Below, piece by piece: positions 1-8,974 of a stretch of 64,000 bases of DNA; position 1 is the stretch's first letter, and each line of letters starts with the position of its first letter. The notes below the pieces were generated by a model. That model was not told the DNA's origin and did no database searches. It saw only the letters and a program-made list of their open reading frames with translations. Origin of the DNA: Saprospiraceae bacterium (GTDB lineage: Bacteria; Bacteroidota; Bacteroidia; Chitinophagales; Saprospiraceae); NCBI GenBank assembly GCA_030729925.1, contig JANQWK010000096.1, positions 1 through 64,000 on the forward strand. The letters are read 5' to 3'. Both the position numbers and the translations under genes were made by a program.

Positions 1-76
1 TATTTTGTCAAGCTTTTTTGAATCTTTTTTTGAAAAAAAATTCAGAGCCTTTCAAAATATGCTGTAAATCACTCAA

Positions 77-919
77 TTAAGATTTTCGATTTTTGATCCA
101 CTCATACAAGGTAACTGTTCCAAACAACAACAGGAAAGAATAACCAAAATCATCTAGCGGAATTGAGCCTAATCGCTTCCCCAGATTCTCTGCATTGTTA
201 TACAAAACAATGGGATATTCCGTAAACCCTCCTGTCAAAACTCCATTTACCAGCACAAACGGAACACAACTTACAAAATAAGCCATGTAAAATCTGCTTC
301 TTACGTGGGGTCCTCTTTTAGACGCCCAAAAATTGAGATGCAAAGATAATAACCAAACCAACAAAAGGAAAGTAATTGCAGAATAAATTTTTTCTCTATA
401 CACTATTGCGAGCACCAGAGCCACTAAAAGTAGTCCTAAGGTGATCCAGCGTTCACTGTTAATCAATGGGTTCCATGGAACGTAATAGTTCAGGCACTCG
501 TAAATAAAAATGCACGCAAATGGTACGGTGAAGAAAAAAAGCCATTCTTCCACCGGCAACCCCCATAGAAAAGCCCCCGAAAGGTAGCGTTCGTTAAAGC
601 CCCATACCCCTGCATGGGTAAAGTAAACATCCCATACTATAAAGAGTGTGCCCACTACAGCAATTGCGGGAAAGAGCGCCCACCAAGATCTGAAGTAATG
701 TACCCTGCGGTCAAAACTCAGCGCAAACACAGGAAAGAAGGTGACTATATGCAAGTATAGATAAGCATACTGCGTTTCGAAGAACGGAAAGTTTCCAAGT
801 TTCGGTACTTCCCTTTGAAGCTCCCCTGTATCCACATGCGTGAAGAGCAGGGGCAAAAAGCCTGCAGCAAAACCTAAAAACGCCCACACCAGTCGGCTTT
901 TTGTCGGGGTTTTTGTCAT
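77..919 (-). CDS. Lycopene beta-cyclase, fused CrtYc/CrtYd type (lycopene cyclase domain protein)
   Basis: Integral membrane enzyme expected to cyclise the ends of lycopene to beta-rings in carotenoid synthesis. About 280 residues with seven or so hydrophobic segments and two tandem lycopene-cyclase domains: the first has GVWGFN (about 104-109) and PVEEW (about 122-126), the second ends in IPLDDFGY (about 253-260). This is the fused form of the heterodimeric actinobacterial cyclase and is unrelated to flavoprotein CrtY. An ATG at 919 is chosen; a GTG at 922 would overlap the crtB stop by one base. It is the last gene of the crtI-crtB-cyclase operon, probably translationally coupled to crtB. 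Family call is firm; exact ring specificity is inferred. Confidence 0.9.
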   Translation of the reverse strand: MTKTPTKSRLVWAFLGFAAGFLPLLFTHVDTGELQREVPKLGNFPFFETQYAYLYLHIVTFFPVFALSFDRRVHYFRSWWALFPAIAVVGTLFIVWDVYFTHAGVWGFNERYLSGAFLWGLPVEEWLFFFTVPFACIFIYECLNYYVPWNPLINSERWITLGLLLVALVLAIVYREKIYSAITFLLLVWLLSLHLNFWASKRGPHVRSRFYMAYFVSCVPFVLVNGVLTGGFTEYPIVLYNNAENLGKRLGSIPLDDFGYSFLLLFGTVTLYEWIKNRKS

Positions 920-921
920 CA

Positions 922-1758
922 CTACAGCAGATTCAGACTGTTTCGCAAAGCGCTGCTGAAAAGTAACATGATTTTTTTGCGATCATTCACGCGAATGCGC
1001 TCATGTTTGACCTGCTGCGCAGGGTAAGTGCTGATTTTTTGGAAGAGGTTGATATAGTAAACATAAGCCAGATATACCCCAAACCGCGCTTCCTTGGGTA
1101 ACTGAAGAATTCCCTCATACCCCCTGTCAAAGTCGTATTTGATGTCCAGCTCAATTTCTTTCTTTTCATCGTTGGTGAACTGTGTGAAGTCAACCCCCGG
1201 AAAATAAACCCTTCCCCGCTCCACAAAATCACTCTTCATGTCCCGAAGGAAATTGATTTTTTGAAAGGCTGCTCCGAGATGTTGCGCAGGAACACGCAAT
1301 TGCTCATACTGGGCATCGTTCCCCTCACAGAATACACGCAAACACATCAAACCAACCACTTCCGCAGAACCATAAATGTATTCCTTGTACAAACTATCCT
1401 CATAGCGCTCGAAATACAGATCCATCTCCATGCTTTTCAGAAACGCATCTATCAACTCCCGTTCAATGCCGTATTGATTGACAACCTGCTGAAAGCTGTG
1501 CAATACCGGATTCAAACTGATACGCTGCTCAATAGCCTCGTAGGTGTCTCGCCGGAATTTATCCAATAAATCCCCTTTATTGTGGTCGTGAAAAGTGTCA
1601 ACAATTTCATCTGCAAAACGCACAAACCCATAAATGGCGTAAATCGGCGGCCTTAGTCTGGGATGAAACACCCGGATACCCAGAGAAAACGAGGTACTGA
1701 ACCGATTGGTTATGATCTTGCTGCAGTCCAGACAAGTGCTATCATACAATTCCATCAT
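922..1758 (-). CDS. crtB: Phytoene synthase
   Basis: Condenses two geranylgeranyl-PP molecules head to head to give 15-cis-phytoene. Both aspartate-rich metal-binding motifs of the squalene/phytoene synthase family are visible: DEIVD (residues 50-54) and DMKSD (173-177), with the conserved YIYGSAEVVG segment near 127-136. At 278 residues it has the usual length. Two adjacent ATGs (1758 and 1755) could start it. It lies 29 bp after crtI and abuts the lycopene cyclase gene, so the three are almost certainly co-transcribed. A squalene-type specificity is possible in the family, but the crtI and cyclase neighbours argue for phytoene. Confidence 0.95.
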   Translation of the reverse strand: MMELYDSTCLDCSKIITNRFSTSFSLGIRVFHPRLRPPIYAIYGFVRFADEIVDTFHDHNKGDLLDKFRRDTYEAIEQRISLNPVLHSFQQVVNQYGIERELIDAFLKSMEMDLYFERYEDSLYKEYIYGSAEVVGLMCLRVFCEGNDAQYEQLRVPAQHLGAAFQKINFLRDMKSDFVERGRVYFPGVDFTQFTNDEKKEIELDIKYDFDRGYEGILQLPKEARFGVYLAYVYYINLFQKISTYPAQQVKHERIRVNDRKKIMLLFSSALRNSLNLL

Positions 1759-1787
1759 GAGCGTACATATTTTATAAACAGTAACAA

Positions 1788-3272
1788 TTAGGGGAATAGT
1801 TTCGAAATCTCTGCAGCTACTACCTGACCAGAAATGAGCGAAGGCGGAACCCCAGGTCCTGGAGTTGTCAATTGCCCCGTGTAAAACAAATTACTCACCC
1901 GCTTGCTACGCATCTTCGGCTTTAAAAAGGCCGTTTGCAATAGTGTATTGGCCAAACCATAGGCGTTGCCCTTAAATGCATGGTAGTCTTCCTTGAAATC
2001 TTTCAAGGCAAACCCCCGCTTGTACACTACATGTGGCTTGATAACCTGACCCGTAAGTTTTTCCAACCTCCCCATCATGATGTCGTAATACTTCTCCCGC
2101 ATCGCTTCCGTGTCCTCCAAATCAGGAGCAATAGGCATCAGCAAGAACAAATTCTCACAGTGCTCAGGCGCAACAGAAGCATCCGTTACCGACGGAGCAC
2201 ATACATAAAACAAAGGATCTTTAGGCCACTGAGGATCATCGTAAATTTCTACTGCGTGAGCCTCAAAGTCTGCATCAAAGAATAGGTTATGATGATGCAA
2301 ACCAGGAATTTTTTTGTCAATCCCCAGATAAAACAACAGAGACGATGGTGCCATCACCCGCTTGTCCCAATACCGCTCGTCATACATCCGGTATGCCTGC
2401 GGCAAAAGATGCTGCTCCACATGATGATAGTCGGCACTCCCCACCACAACGTCCGCCTCAAATACCTTATCTCCACACCTTACCCCTGTAGCCTTGCCTT
2501 GCTCAACAAGAATTTCACTCACCGGGTGATGGTACAAAAATTTAACGCCTTGCTCCTCCGCCAACTTAACCATGCCCTCCACAATCTTATACATTCCTCC
2601 CAATGGATACCAGGTACCCAACGATAAGTCCGCATGATTCATCAGACTATACAAAGCCGGCGTGTTGTCAGGGGTAGCCCCCAAAAACAAAACCGGAAAT
2701 TCAAGTAATTGTACCAACTGCGGATCCTTGAACAACTTACGCACGTACTTACCCATGGAACGGAACATCTGTAGCCTGAAAAGACTCATCAGAATCCGGA
2801 TATCTGCAAATTCCATAATTGAATGAGCAGGCTTGTGCACAAACTCCGACATGCCCACTTCATATTTGTAAGCCGCCTCCTTTAGGAAAAATTTCAGCTT
2901 CTCTGCACTCCCAGGCTCGCGCTCCTCAAACAGCGCATACAGATCGTCAATGCTGGCAGGTACCTGCATGGGATCACCCGGTCCAAAACGTATGGTGTAA
3001 GAAGGATCCAGCCTCACCAACTCATAATAATCAGATGGCCGCTTACCAAAGCGGCCAAAGTAATCTTCGAATACATCAGGCATCCAATACCAGCTGGGAC
3101 CCATGTCAAATACAAATCCTTCCGCCTCGAATACCCGCGCTCGCCCCCCGGGACCCTCATTTTTTTCTACAACTGTCACCTCAAAACCTTTGGAAGCCAG
3201 ACTAGTCGCAGCAGCAATGCCTGAAAATCCCGAACCTATTACAATTACCTTTTTTGAACTCACTATACGCAT
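1788..3272 (-). CDS. crtI: Phytoene desaturase (CrtI family)
   Basis: FAD-dependent desaturase that converts phytoene to lycopene. The N-terminal dinucleotide-binding motif GSGFSG is at residues 13-18, followed by the acidic strand end VVEKNEGPGGRAR. The C-terminus carries the bacterial phytoene desaturase signature around TGQLTTPGPGVPPSLISG. Length 494 is normal. It is the first gene of the carotenoid operon, starting with ATG and MRIVSSKK. CrtI-family enzymes also include hydroxyneurosporene desaturases and carotenoid oxygenases, but position next to crtB and the close match to the phytoene desaturase signature favour the main four-step desaturase. Confidence 0.94.
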   Translation of the reverse strand: MRIVSSKKVIVIGSGFSGIAAATSLASKGFEVTVVEKNEGPGGRARVFEAEGFVFDMGPSWYWMPDVFEDYFGRFGKRPSDYYELVRLDPSYTIRFGPGDPMQVPASIDDLYALFEEREPGSAEKLKFFLKEAAYKYEVGMSEFVHKPAHSIMEFADIRILMSLFRLQMFRSMGKYVRKLFKDPQLVQLLEFPVLFLGATPDNTPALYSLMNHADLSLGTWYPLGGMYKIVEGMVKLAEEQGVKFLYHHPVSEILVEQGKATGVRCGDKVFEADVVVGSADYHHVEQHLLPQAYRMYDERYWDKRVMAPSSLLFYLGIDKKIPGLHHHNLFFDADFEAHAVEIYDDPQWPKDPLFYVCAPSVTDASVAPEHCENLFLLMPIAPDLEDTEAMREKYYDIMMGRLEKLTGQVIKPHVVYKRGFALKDFKEDYHAFKGNAYGLANTLLQTAFLKPKMRSKRVSNLFYTGQLTTPGPGVPPSLISGQVVAAEISKLFP

Positions 3273-3348
3273 TTTTGATAATACGGATAGGAAACAGATC
3301 TTCCAAAGGAATGTTTAAATTCAGGTGTGAATTGCCAGACTAGTTTCA

Positions 3349-3768
3349 CTAAAAAGGCCAACGCGATATCCCTCCCTTGAGATCATATACGTGCTGAAAT
3401 CCCATGGAAGCCATTCGCTGACCAGCCTGACCACTGCGATTGCCTGAGTGACAGTAGATAAAAATGGGTTTGTCGCGCGGCAATTTGCTAATCGCATCGT
3501 TGAAAGAACGTTCATAAAAGTCAATATTCTTAGCTCCTTCCATATGCCGTGCATTAAACTCCTGCGGCGTGCGAATGTCCACCAAAATAGCATCCGGCAT
3601 TTCCTCCAACCGAGCCTTAAACGTAGCCGCATCAATGATCCCGCTCGCAGGATACTTTGAGTTGCTCGTAACAGCCTGATTAGGCTTTCCAGCAGAACCG
3701 GAGTCCTGGCTACAAGCCGGAAAAACAAAGAGAAACGAAATAAAAATAAATGCAACCGTTCTTGCCAT
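3349..3768 (-). CDS. Rhodanese-like lipoprotein
   Basis: Single rhodanese domain of about 139 residues behind a lipoprotein signal (hydrophobic run then FPAC, with Ser-Gln after the cysteine), so it is probably anchored in the envelope facing the periplasm. The active-site loop CHSGNRS holds the catalytic cysteine near the C-terminus, and DIRTPQEFNARH is the usual upstream motif. It may move sulfane sulfur or bind oxyanions; the substrate is unknown. The ATG at 3768 is preferred over a TTG at 3789 because it gives a compact signal peptide. It diverges from mfd with about 70 bp between starts. Confidence 0.85.
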   Translation of the reverse strand: MARTVAFIFISFLFVFPACSQDSGSAGKPNQAVTSNSKYPASGIIDAATFKARLEEMPDAILVDIRTPQEFNARHMEGAKNIDFYERSFNDAISKLPRDKPIFIYCHSGNRSGQAGQRMASMGFQHVYDLKGGISRWPF

Positions 3769-3839
3769 GTGTAAAGATTTTTTGAACAATTAACAGGATA
3801 ATTAAACTAATTACTGATTTTTTGAATTAGAATAGGGCT

Positions 3840-6800
3840 TTGAAAACTTTCTTTTCAACCGAACTTATCTTACAATACGTGAATCCATCCAACACGATTA
3901 CCGATATTTATCAGGCTAATGCCACCATTCAAGCTATAGGCCAAATCATAGCCGTTCCCGGCAAAAAAGTCAAAATCAACGGCGTCATTGGATCCCAGCT
4001 CGCTTTCCTCCTGGCCAGCTTGTTTAAAAATAAACCCGCCTTTTTCCTGATTCTTGCCAATGACAAGGAGGAGGCAGCCTACATCCAAAATGATCTCGAA
4101 GCTATACTCTCCGCCAATAAAGTCTTCCTGCTGCCCGATTCGTTTAAAAGCCCAAGAGCGTTCCAAAGGCTAGATACTTCCAATGTCCAACAGCGCACAG
4201 AGATCATCAATCAACTGGATGCGATCAAAACCGGAGCAATTATCGTTACCTACCCCGAAGCATTATTCGAAAAGGTAGTGGATCCGAAGCAACTCTCCGC
4301 TCATAAACTTTCGTTCCAAAAAGGAGATCTCATAGATTTAAACGAAACACTACAAAGTCTTCAACAGTTTTATTTCAAACGGGAAGAGTTTGTGTACGAA
4401 CCAGGACAATACGCCGTGCGCGGAGGTATCCTCGATATTTTTTCTTTCGGCAATGAATACCCCTACCGCATCGAGATGTTTGACGAGGAAATCGAAAGTA
4501 TCCGAAATTTCAACCCCCTCGACCAACGTTCTATGCGCGAATTGTCACGCATAAGCATTGTGCCCAATATGGCATCTGGTCAAAATGCCGTGGAAAAGCG
4601 CAATTTGCTCAGCGTTTTACCACCGGAAACGATCCTCGTGTTGAAGGATACGGATAACCTGCTGGACAAACTTCAGCTCTGCTTCGATCAGGCTCACGAT
4701 TTTGCCGATAGTATTTCGTCTTTAGATGAGTACGAAATTAAACAGATCCTTAAAGATCGCTCATTTTTGCTCCCCAGAGAGCTGATGGAAGCCTTACCGG
4801 CTTTTCCCTTGATTTGTCCCAATGACCAAAAGCAGCCCTTCGACTTCGATCAGATTTTTTCCCTTGGGGCAAAACCGCAACCCAATTTTAATAAAAATTT
4901 CAAGTTACTAATCGAGGATATTCATAACCATGCCAAACAAGGCATCACGACTTACTTGTTTACCGACAATACGAAGCAAATCGAACGCTTCTACAATATT
5001 TTTGAAGATCTGGGAGAGGAGGTGGTGTTCCAACCCGTTAATCATGCTATCGCAGAGGGATTTATAGATCCGGAACAAGGTATTGCCTGCTATACCGACC
5101 ACCAGGTGTTCAACAGGTTTCATCGCTATAAGATCAAATCGGGTTTCAGTAAAGATAAAGCGCTCAATATCCGACTGATCCGGGAATTACAACCCGGAGA
5201 TTTTGTCACCCACATTGATCACGGTATAGGAAAGTATTCCGGACTCGAAACCATCAACATCAATGGACAATTGCAGGAGTCGGTTCGATTGATTTACAAA
5301 AACAACGATATTCTCTATGTGAGCATCAATTCCCTCCACAAGATTTCAAAGTTTGTCGGAAAGGATGCTACGCCCCCCGTACTGAACAAGCTCGGTTCAG
5401 ATACCTGGAAAAATCTGAAACAAAAAACGAAACGAAAGTTAAAGGATATTGCCGGAGAGTTAATCAAACTGTATGCCTTGCGAAAGTCGTCCACCGGATT
5501 TTCCTTCCAGCCCGATGGCTACCTCCAAAACGAGTTGGAGGCTTCTTTCCTTTATGAAGATACTCCCGACCAACTAAAGGCAACCAATGATGTAAAAGAG
5601 GATATGCAAAAACCTTATCCCATGGACAGACTCGTCTGTGGAGATGTAGGTTTCGGGAAAACGGAAGTGGCAATTCGCGCAGCTTTCAAAGCGGTAGTCA
5701 CAGGCAAACAAGTCGCCGTTTTGGTGCCCACGACCATCCTTGCACTCCAACATTTTAAGACTTTCTCCGGACGATTGTCCGATTTCGGCGTTACTGTGGA
5801 TTTCCTCAACCGCTTTAAAAGTGCCGTAGAGAAAAAAGAAGTTTTCCAAAAGCTAAAGGATGGGGCTATAGATATCGTGATCGGTACACATAGCCTGCTG
5901 AATAAGGAAGTCGGTTTTAAAGATCTGGGATTGCTGGTTATTGACGAGGAACAAAAGTTTGGCGTCAGCGCAAAGGAAAAGTTACGCGGTCTGAAAGTGA
6001 ATGTGGATACCCTAACCCTTACCGCTACCCCCATACCCCGAACCTTGCAGTTTTCCCTCATGGCAGCACGGGATCTTTCCATCATCAGAACTCCTCCACC
6101 CAACCGACAACCCATCCATACCGAAACGAGAATTTTCAATGAGGATTTGGTCAAAGAGGCCATTTACTATGAAGTAAATCGCGGAGGACAGGTCTTTTTC
6201 GTCCACAATAGGGTAAAGACACTCCCCGATCTGGCCGCCATGATCCAAAAACTTTGCCCCGATGTGCATGTAGCAAAGGCACACGGCCAAATGGATCCCA
6301 AAGCACTGGAGGAAACCCTGCTCGATTTTATTGAAAAAAAATACGATGTCCTGGTTTCTACCAATATTATCGAAACCGGACTCGATATCCCCAATGCCAA
6401 TACCATTATCATCAATAATGCACACGAATTTGGCTTGAGCGATCTCCATCAGCTCAGAGGAAGGGTCGGACGATCCAATAAAAAGGCCTTCTGCTATTTG
6501 TTTAGCCCACCATTTTCAACCTTGACCCAGGAAGCCCGAAAAAGATTGCAAACGCTGGAGGAGTTTTCCGAGTTGGGAAGCGGTTTCAATATAGCGATGA
6601 GAGACCTGGATATCCGGGGTGCCGGTAATTTACTGGGTGCCGAGCAAAGCGGTTTTATCGCAGATATAGGATACGAAACCTACCAGAAAATACTGGAAGA
6701 AGCCGTACGTGAACTCAAAGAAACAGACTTCAAGGATGTTTTCAAAGAGGAGTTGGCCAACAATTATCAATATGTGCAGGAGGTACAAATAGATACTGAT

Positions 6801-7268
6801 GTGGAAATGCGTATCCCCGATACCTATGTGAGCAGTATTCCGGAGCGACTAAACTTATATACCCAGCTAGACCTAATTGAATCCGATGAAGACCTCGAAA
6901 AGTTTGCCGAAATGCTAAAAGACCGTTTCGGACCCGTACCCAATGAGGTTTTCCAGCTGTTCGATGGACTGCGCCTCCGATGGATCTGCCGAAGTCTGGG
7001 CATAGAGCGACTTATCTTAAAAAATAACCAACTCAAAGCGTTCTATGTTCTCAACGCACAGTCCGATTATTACTCAACACCAATTTTCCGAAATATCGCC
7101 AACTATATTAATCAGGAAGGCTACTCCAAACTGGGGCTTAAGTTTTCACCACACCCCCGCTATTGTATCATGGTATGCGAAAAAGGTAATGTGAATGACC
7201 TCCACCAGGCAAGGGTGATCCTTCAAGAACTACTCGAACACACCAATAATATAGTGCCAGCAAAGTAA
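3840..7268 (+). CDS. mfd: Transcription-repair coupling factor
   Basis: ATP-dependent translocase that removes RNA polymerase stalled at DNA damage and recruits UvrA. Domains in order: UvrB-like N-terminal module (to about 330); the CarD/RID-type RNA polymerase-binding region beginning near 448 (PGDFVTHIDHGIGKYSG); RecG-like helicase with Walker A GDVGFGKTE near 595-605 and the DEEQ box near 700; and the C-terminal TRCF domain. At 1142 residues it is full length. The start is TTG because a stop codon lies three codons upstream and no ATG is near. Its 3' end converges on porQ with an 18-bp gap. Confidence 0.97.
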   Translation: MKTFFSTELILQYVNPSNTITDIYQANATIQAIGQIIAVPGKKVKINGVIGSQLAFLLASLFKNKPAFFLILANDKEEAAYIQNDLEAILSANKVFLLPDSFKSPRAFQRLDTSNVQQRTEIINQLDAIKTGAIIVTYPEALFEKVVDPKQLSAHKLSFQKGDLIDLNETLQSLQQFYFKREEFVYEPGQYAVRGGILDIFSFGNEYPYRIEMFDEEIESIRNFNPLDQRSMRELSRISIVPNMASGQNAVEKRNLLSVLPPETILVLKDTDNLLDKLQLCFDQAHDFADSISSLDEYEIKQILKDRSFLLPRELMEALPAFPLICPNDQKQPFDFDQIFSLGAKPQPNFNKNFKLLIEDIHNHAKQGITTYLFTDNTKQIERFYNIFEDLGEEVVFQPVNHAIAEGFIDPEQGIACYTDHQVFNRFHRYKIKSGFSKDKALNIRLIRELQPGDFVTHIDHGIGKYSGLETININGQLQESVRLIYKNNDILYVSINSLHKISKFVGKDATPPVLNKLGSDTWKNLKQKTKRKLKDIAGELIKLYALRKSSTGFSFQPDGYLQNELEASFLYEDTPDQLKATNDVKEDMQKPYPMDRLVCGDVGFGKTEVAIRAAFKAVVTGKQVAVLVPTTILALQHFKTFSGRLSDFGVTVDFLNRFKSAVEKKEVFQKLKDGAIDIVIGTHSLLNKEVGFKDLGLLVIDEEQKFGVSAKEKLRGLKVNVDTLTLTATPIPRTLQFSLMAARDLSIIRTPPPNRQPIHTETRIFNEDLVKEAIYYEVNRGGQVFFVHNRVKTLPDLAAMIQKLCPDVHVAKAHGQMDPKALEETLLDFIEKKYDVLVSTNIIETGLDIPNANTIIINNAHEFGLSDLHQLRGRVGRSNKKAFCYLFSPPFSTLTQEARKRLQTLEEFSELGSGFNIAMRDLDIRGAGNLLGAEQSGFIADIGYETYQKILEEAVRELKETDFKDVFKEELANNYQYVQEVQIDTDVEMRIPDTYVSSIPERLNLYTQLDLIESDEDLEKFAEMLKDRFGPVPNEVFQLFDGLRLRWICRSLGIERLILKNNQLKAFYVLNAQSDYYSTPIFRNIANYINQEGYSKLGLKFSPHPRYCIMVCEKGNVNDLHQARVILQELLEHTNNIVPAK

Positions 7269-7285
7269 TGTAACCCTTTTTGGCT

Positions 7286-8395
7286 TTATCTTCGAAAAGC
7301 AGACAGGTGCGTGGAAATACTGAAGTGATGGTTCCCCCCGGCCAAGTGATAGACTCCCCGGCCATAGTCTATCCTGAAACGCCTTACTTTTAGACCAAAG
7401 CCAAAAGAAAAACCGGACAAACTGCCGTAGTTGTTGATGGCCAACTCCCTTCTCATCAGATGATTGTACCCTACCCGAAGGATAAAATTCTGCTGCTTGC
7501 CCAAAAGTAACTCCGTGTTAAAAACAAAATGCCTGAAAAAATTATCCAGCCATATACTTGTAGCTGTCCTTTCTTGAGTACTGCCGTCCAATAAGGTAAT
7601 TCCCCTATCCCCATAAGGATCATCGTACAAAATATTCCAACGATCCAAGTACCTATAAATTAAAGAAAAACGCAAGGGCAGATATTTGAGCTGCTTAGAT
7701 ACGCCCACCTGAATCTCAAATGGTAAGGCCGATTTTTCCCCCAATTCATCATAAGCTGTCAATTGCAATCCCATATTCTTGAATAACACCGTCACAGCAA
7801 CATTCGAACTGGTATCTGAATATAACATCCCAGCGTCAAAGGCAAGCCCCATAGAACCATAAGAAGCCAACTGCGACTGGATCCACTTTGCATTCACCCC
7901 TACCCGCAAACGACCCTCTATTTCACGGGAGACCCCCAGAACCACAGCATATTCATTAGCCTTAAACGAACCCAAGGTGCTGAAATATTCGTCTGTCCAT
8001 TCAAATTCACCATAATTGGCATATAATATGCCAAAATGCGTACTCAAGGCTGGCTTCTTCCAATGATGCGCATACGACGCATAACCCGATTGCATACCCG
8101 ATACCTGAAAATTATGGTTAAAGGACAAAAATTGATGACTTTCATCCCGTAAAGTAGCAGGATTGGCAAAGGCCAGACTGGCATCACCATCACTCACCGC
8201 TATCAAATGACCTCCCAATGCAGTAATCCGGGGAGAAGCAGGAAGGTGCAAAAACTGAAATACACCGGGGCTGACCGCTTGGGCAGCTACTCCGGCCGGT
8301 ACCAACAACGCCATAGCACAACCGGCGATCCATGTATTAATTGTGGCGTTAACGTACCTATTCCAATTGCCAGATTGTCTTACAAATGCCCTCAT
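7286..8395 (-). CDS. porQ: Type IX secretion system protein PorQ
   Basis: Outer-membrane beta-barrel component of the Bacteroidota type IX secretion system, known to work with PorU, PorV and PorZ in the cell-surface attachment complex. A signal peptide ending near AAQA is followed by the family opening FLHLPASPRITALGG and the phrases SLAFANPATL, GLAFDAGMLY and FRHFVFNTELL, with alternating beta-strand pattern to the C-terminus. Length 369 is slightly long because of the N-terminus. The ATG at 8395 overlaps the upstream lipoprotein gene by 38 bp; an ATG at 8314 would leave a very short signal. No other T9SS gene is in the window, which is common since these genes are scattered. Confidence 0.85.
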   Translation of the reverse strand: MRAFVRQSGNWNRYVNATINTWIAGCAMALLVPAGVAAQAVSPGVFQFLHLPASPRITALGGHLIAVSDGDASLAFANPATLRDESHQFLSFNHNFQVSGMQSGYASYAHHWKKPALSTHFGILYANYGEFEWTDEYFSTLGSFKANEYAVVLGVSREIEGRLRVGVNAKWIQSQLASYGSMGLAFDAGMLYSDTSSNVAVTVLFKNMGLQLTAYDELGEKSALPFEIQVGVSKQLKYLPLRFSLIYRYLDRWNILYDDPYGDRGITLLDGSTQERTATSIWLDNFFRHFVFNTELLLGKQQNFILRVGYNHLMRRELAINNYGSLSGFSFGFGLKVRRFRIDYGRGVYHLAGGNHHFSISTHLSAFRR

Positions 8396-8954
8396 TACAA
8401 TCCATTTTTCTTGTCAGCACACCTGCTTCGTCATACAAGTACAACACCCCATGCTCCCTGTCGCCATTCAAATAATTCCCCTTGGCCTTCAAATTCCCAT
8501 TTTCATGGTACTCCGTAAATGGGCCATTCTCCTCGTTGCCAGAAAAAGTTACCTCCTCCATCAATTGACCACTCTTATAATACTTTTCCCATACCCCCCA
8601 CATTACATTGTCCACATACTCCCCCTGAAGCTGCAAAGCCCCATTATCGTAAAAGGCTTTGAACGTACCATGAAAGTCACCACTTCGATAAGATTCTATG
8701 ATCAAGGTGTCTCCGCTAACCTGGTATAAAACTCTAGACCCATGTAGCGTATCATCCACATAGTATGCTTCTTCCTCCAAAATGCCGTCCGGATTGTACT
8801 TGCGGTATAGCCCGGTTTTCTTTTGGGTAACTTTATCTAAAAAATAAACCTCCCGCACACCCTGTTCGTTCGTGTAATCAACTCCCCGACCATTTGATCC
8901 ATTTTCGCAACCCAATAGCCACACAAACAAAAATACCGGAAGGAATTTATTCAT
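8358..8954 (-). CDS. MORN-repeat (YwqK-type) lipoprotein
   Basis: Lipoprotein of 198 residues. The signal peptide ends in a lipobox with cysteine at residue 16 (WLLGC). The body is a string of MORN-like repeats of the form YxxNGxLxxxGxY, for example FYDNGALQLQGEY and YHENGNLKAKGNY, about six in all. Proteins of this type are often named toxin-antitoxin system YwqK antitoxin, but there is no toxin partner here and the name should not be taken literally. Repeats of this kind usually mediate binding; a specific function cannot be given. It overlaps porQ and could be co-transcribed with it. Confidence 0.8.
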   Translation of the reverse strand: MNKFLPVFLFVWLLGCENGSNGRGVDYTNEQGVREVYFLDKVTQKKTGLYRKYNPDGILEEEAYYVDDTLHGSRVLYQVSGDTLIIESYRSGDFHGTFKAFYDNGALQLQGEYVDNVMWGVWEKYYKSGQLMEEVTFSGNEENGPFTEYHENGNLKAKGNYLNGDREHGVLYLYDEAGVLTRKMDCNEGICKTIWQLE

Positions 8955-8974
8955 AGCGCAAATTTATACCCCCC

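Noticed and set aside
475-486. Palindrome GTTCCATGGAAC as a parS site
   Set aside because: The centre is CATG and not CACGTG, so it does not fit the ParB consensus; it is within the lycopene cyclase gene.
8358-8954. MORN lipoprotein as the antitoxin of a toxin-antitoxin pair
   Set aside because: The name comes from automated labels for YwqK-like repeats; there is a lipoprotein signal and no toxin gene beside it.
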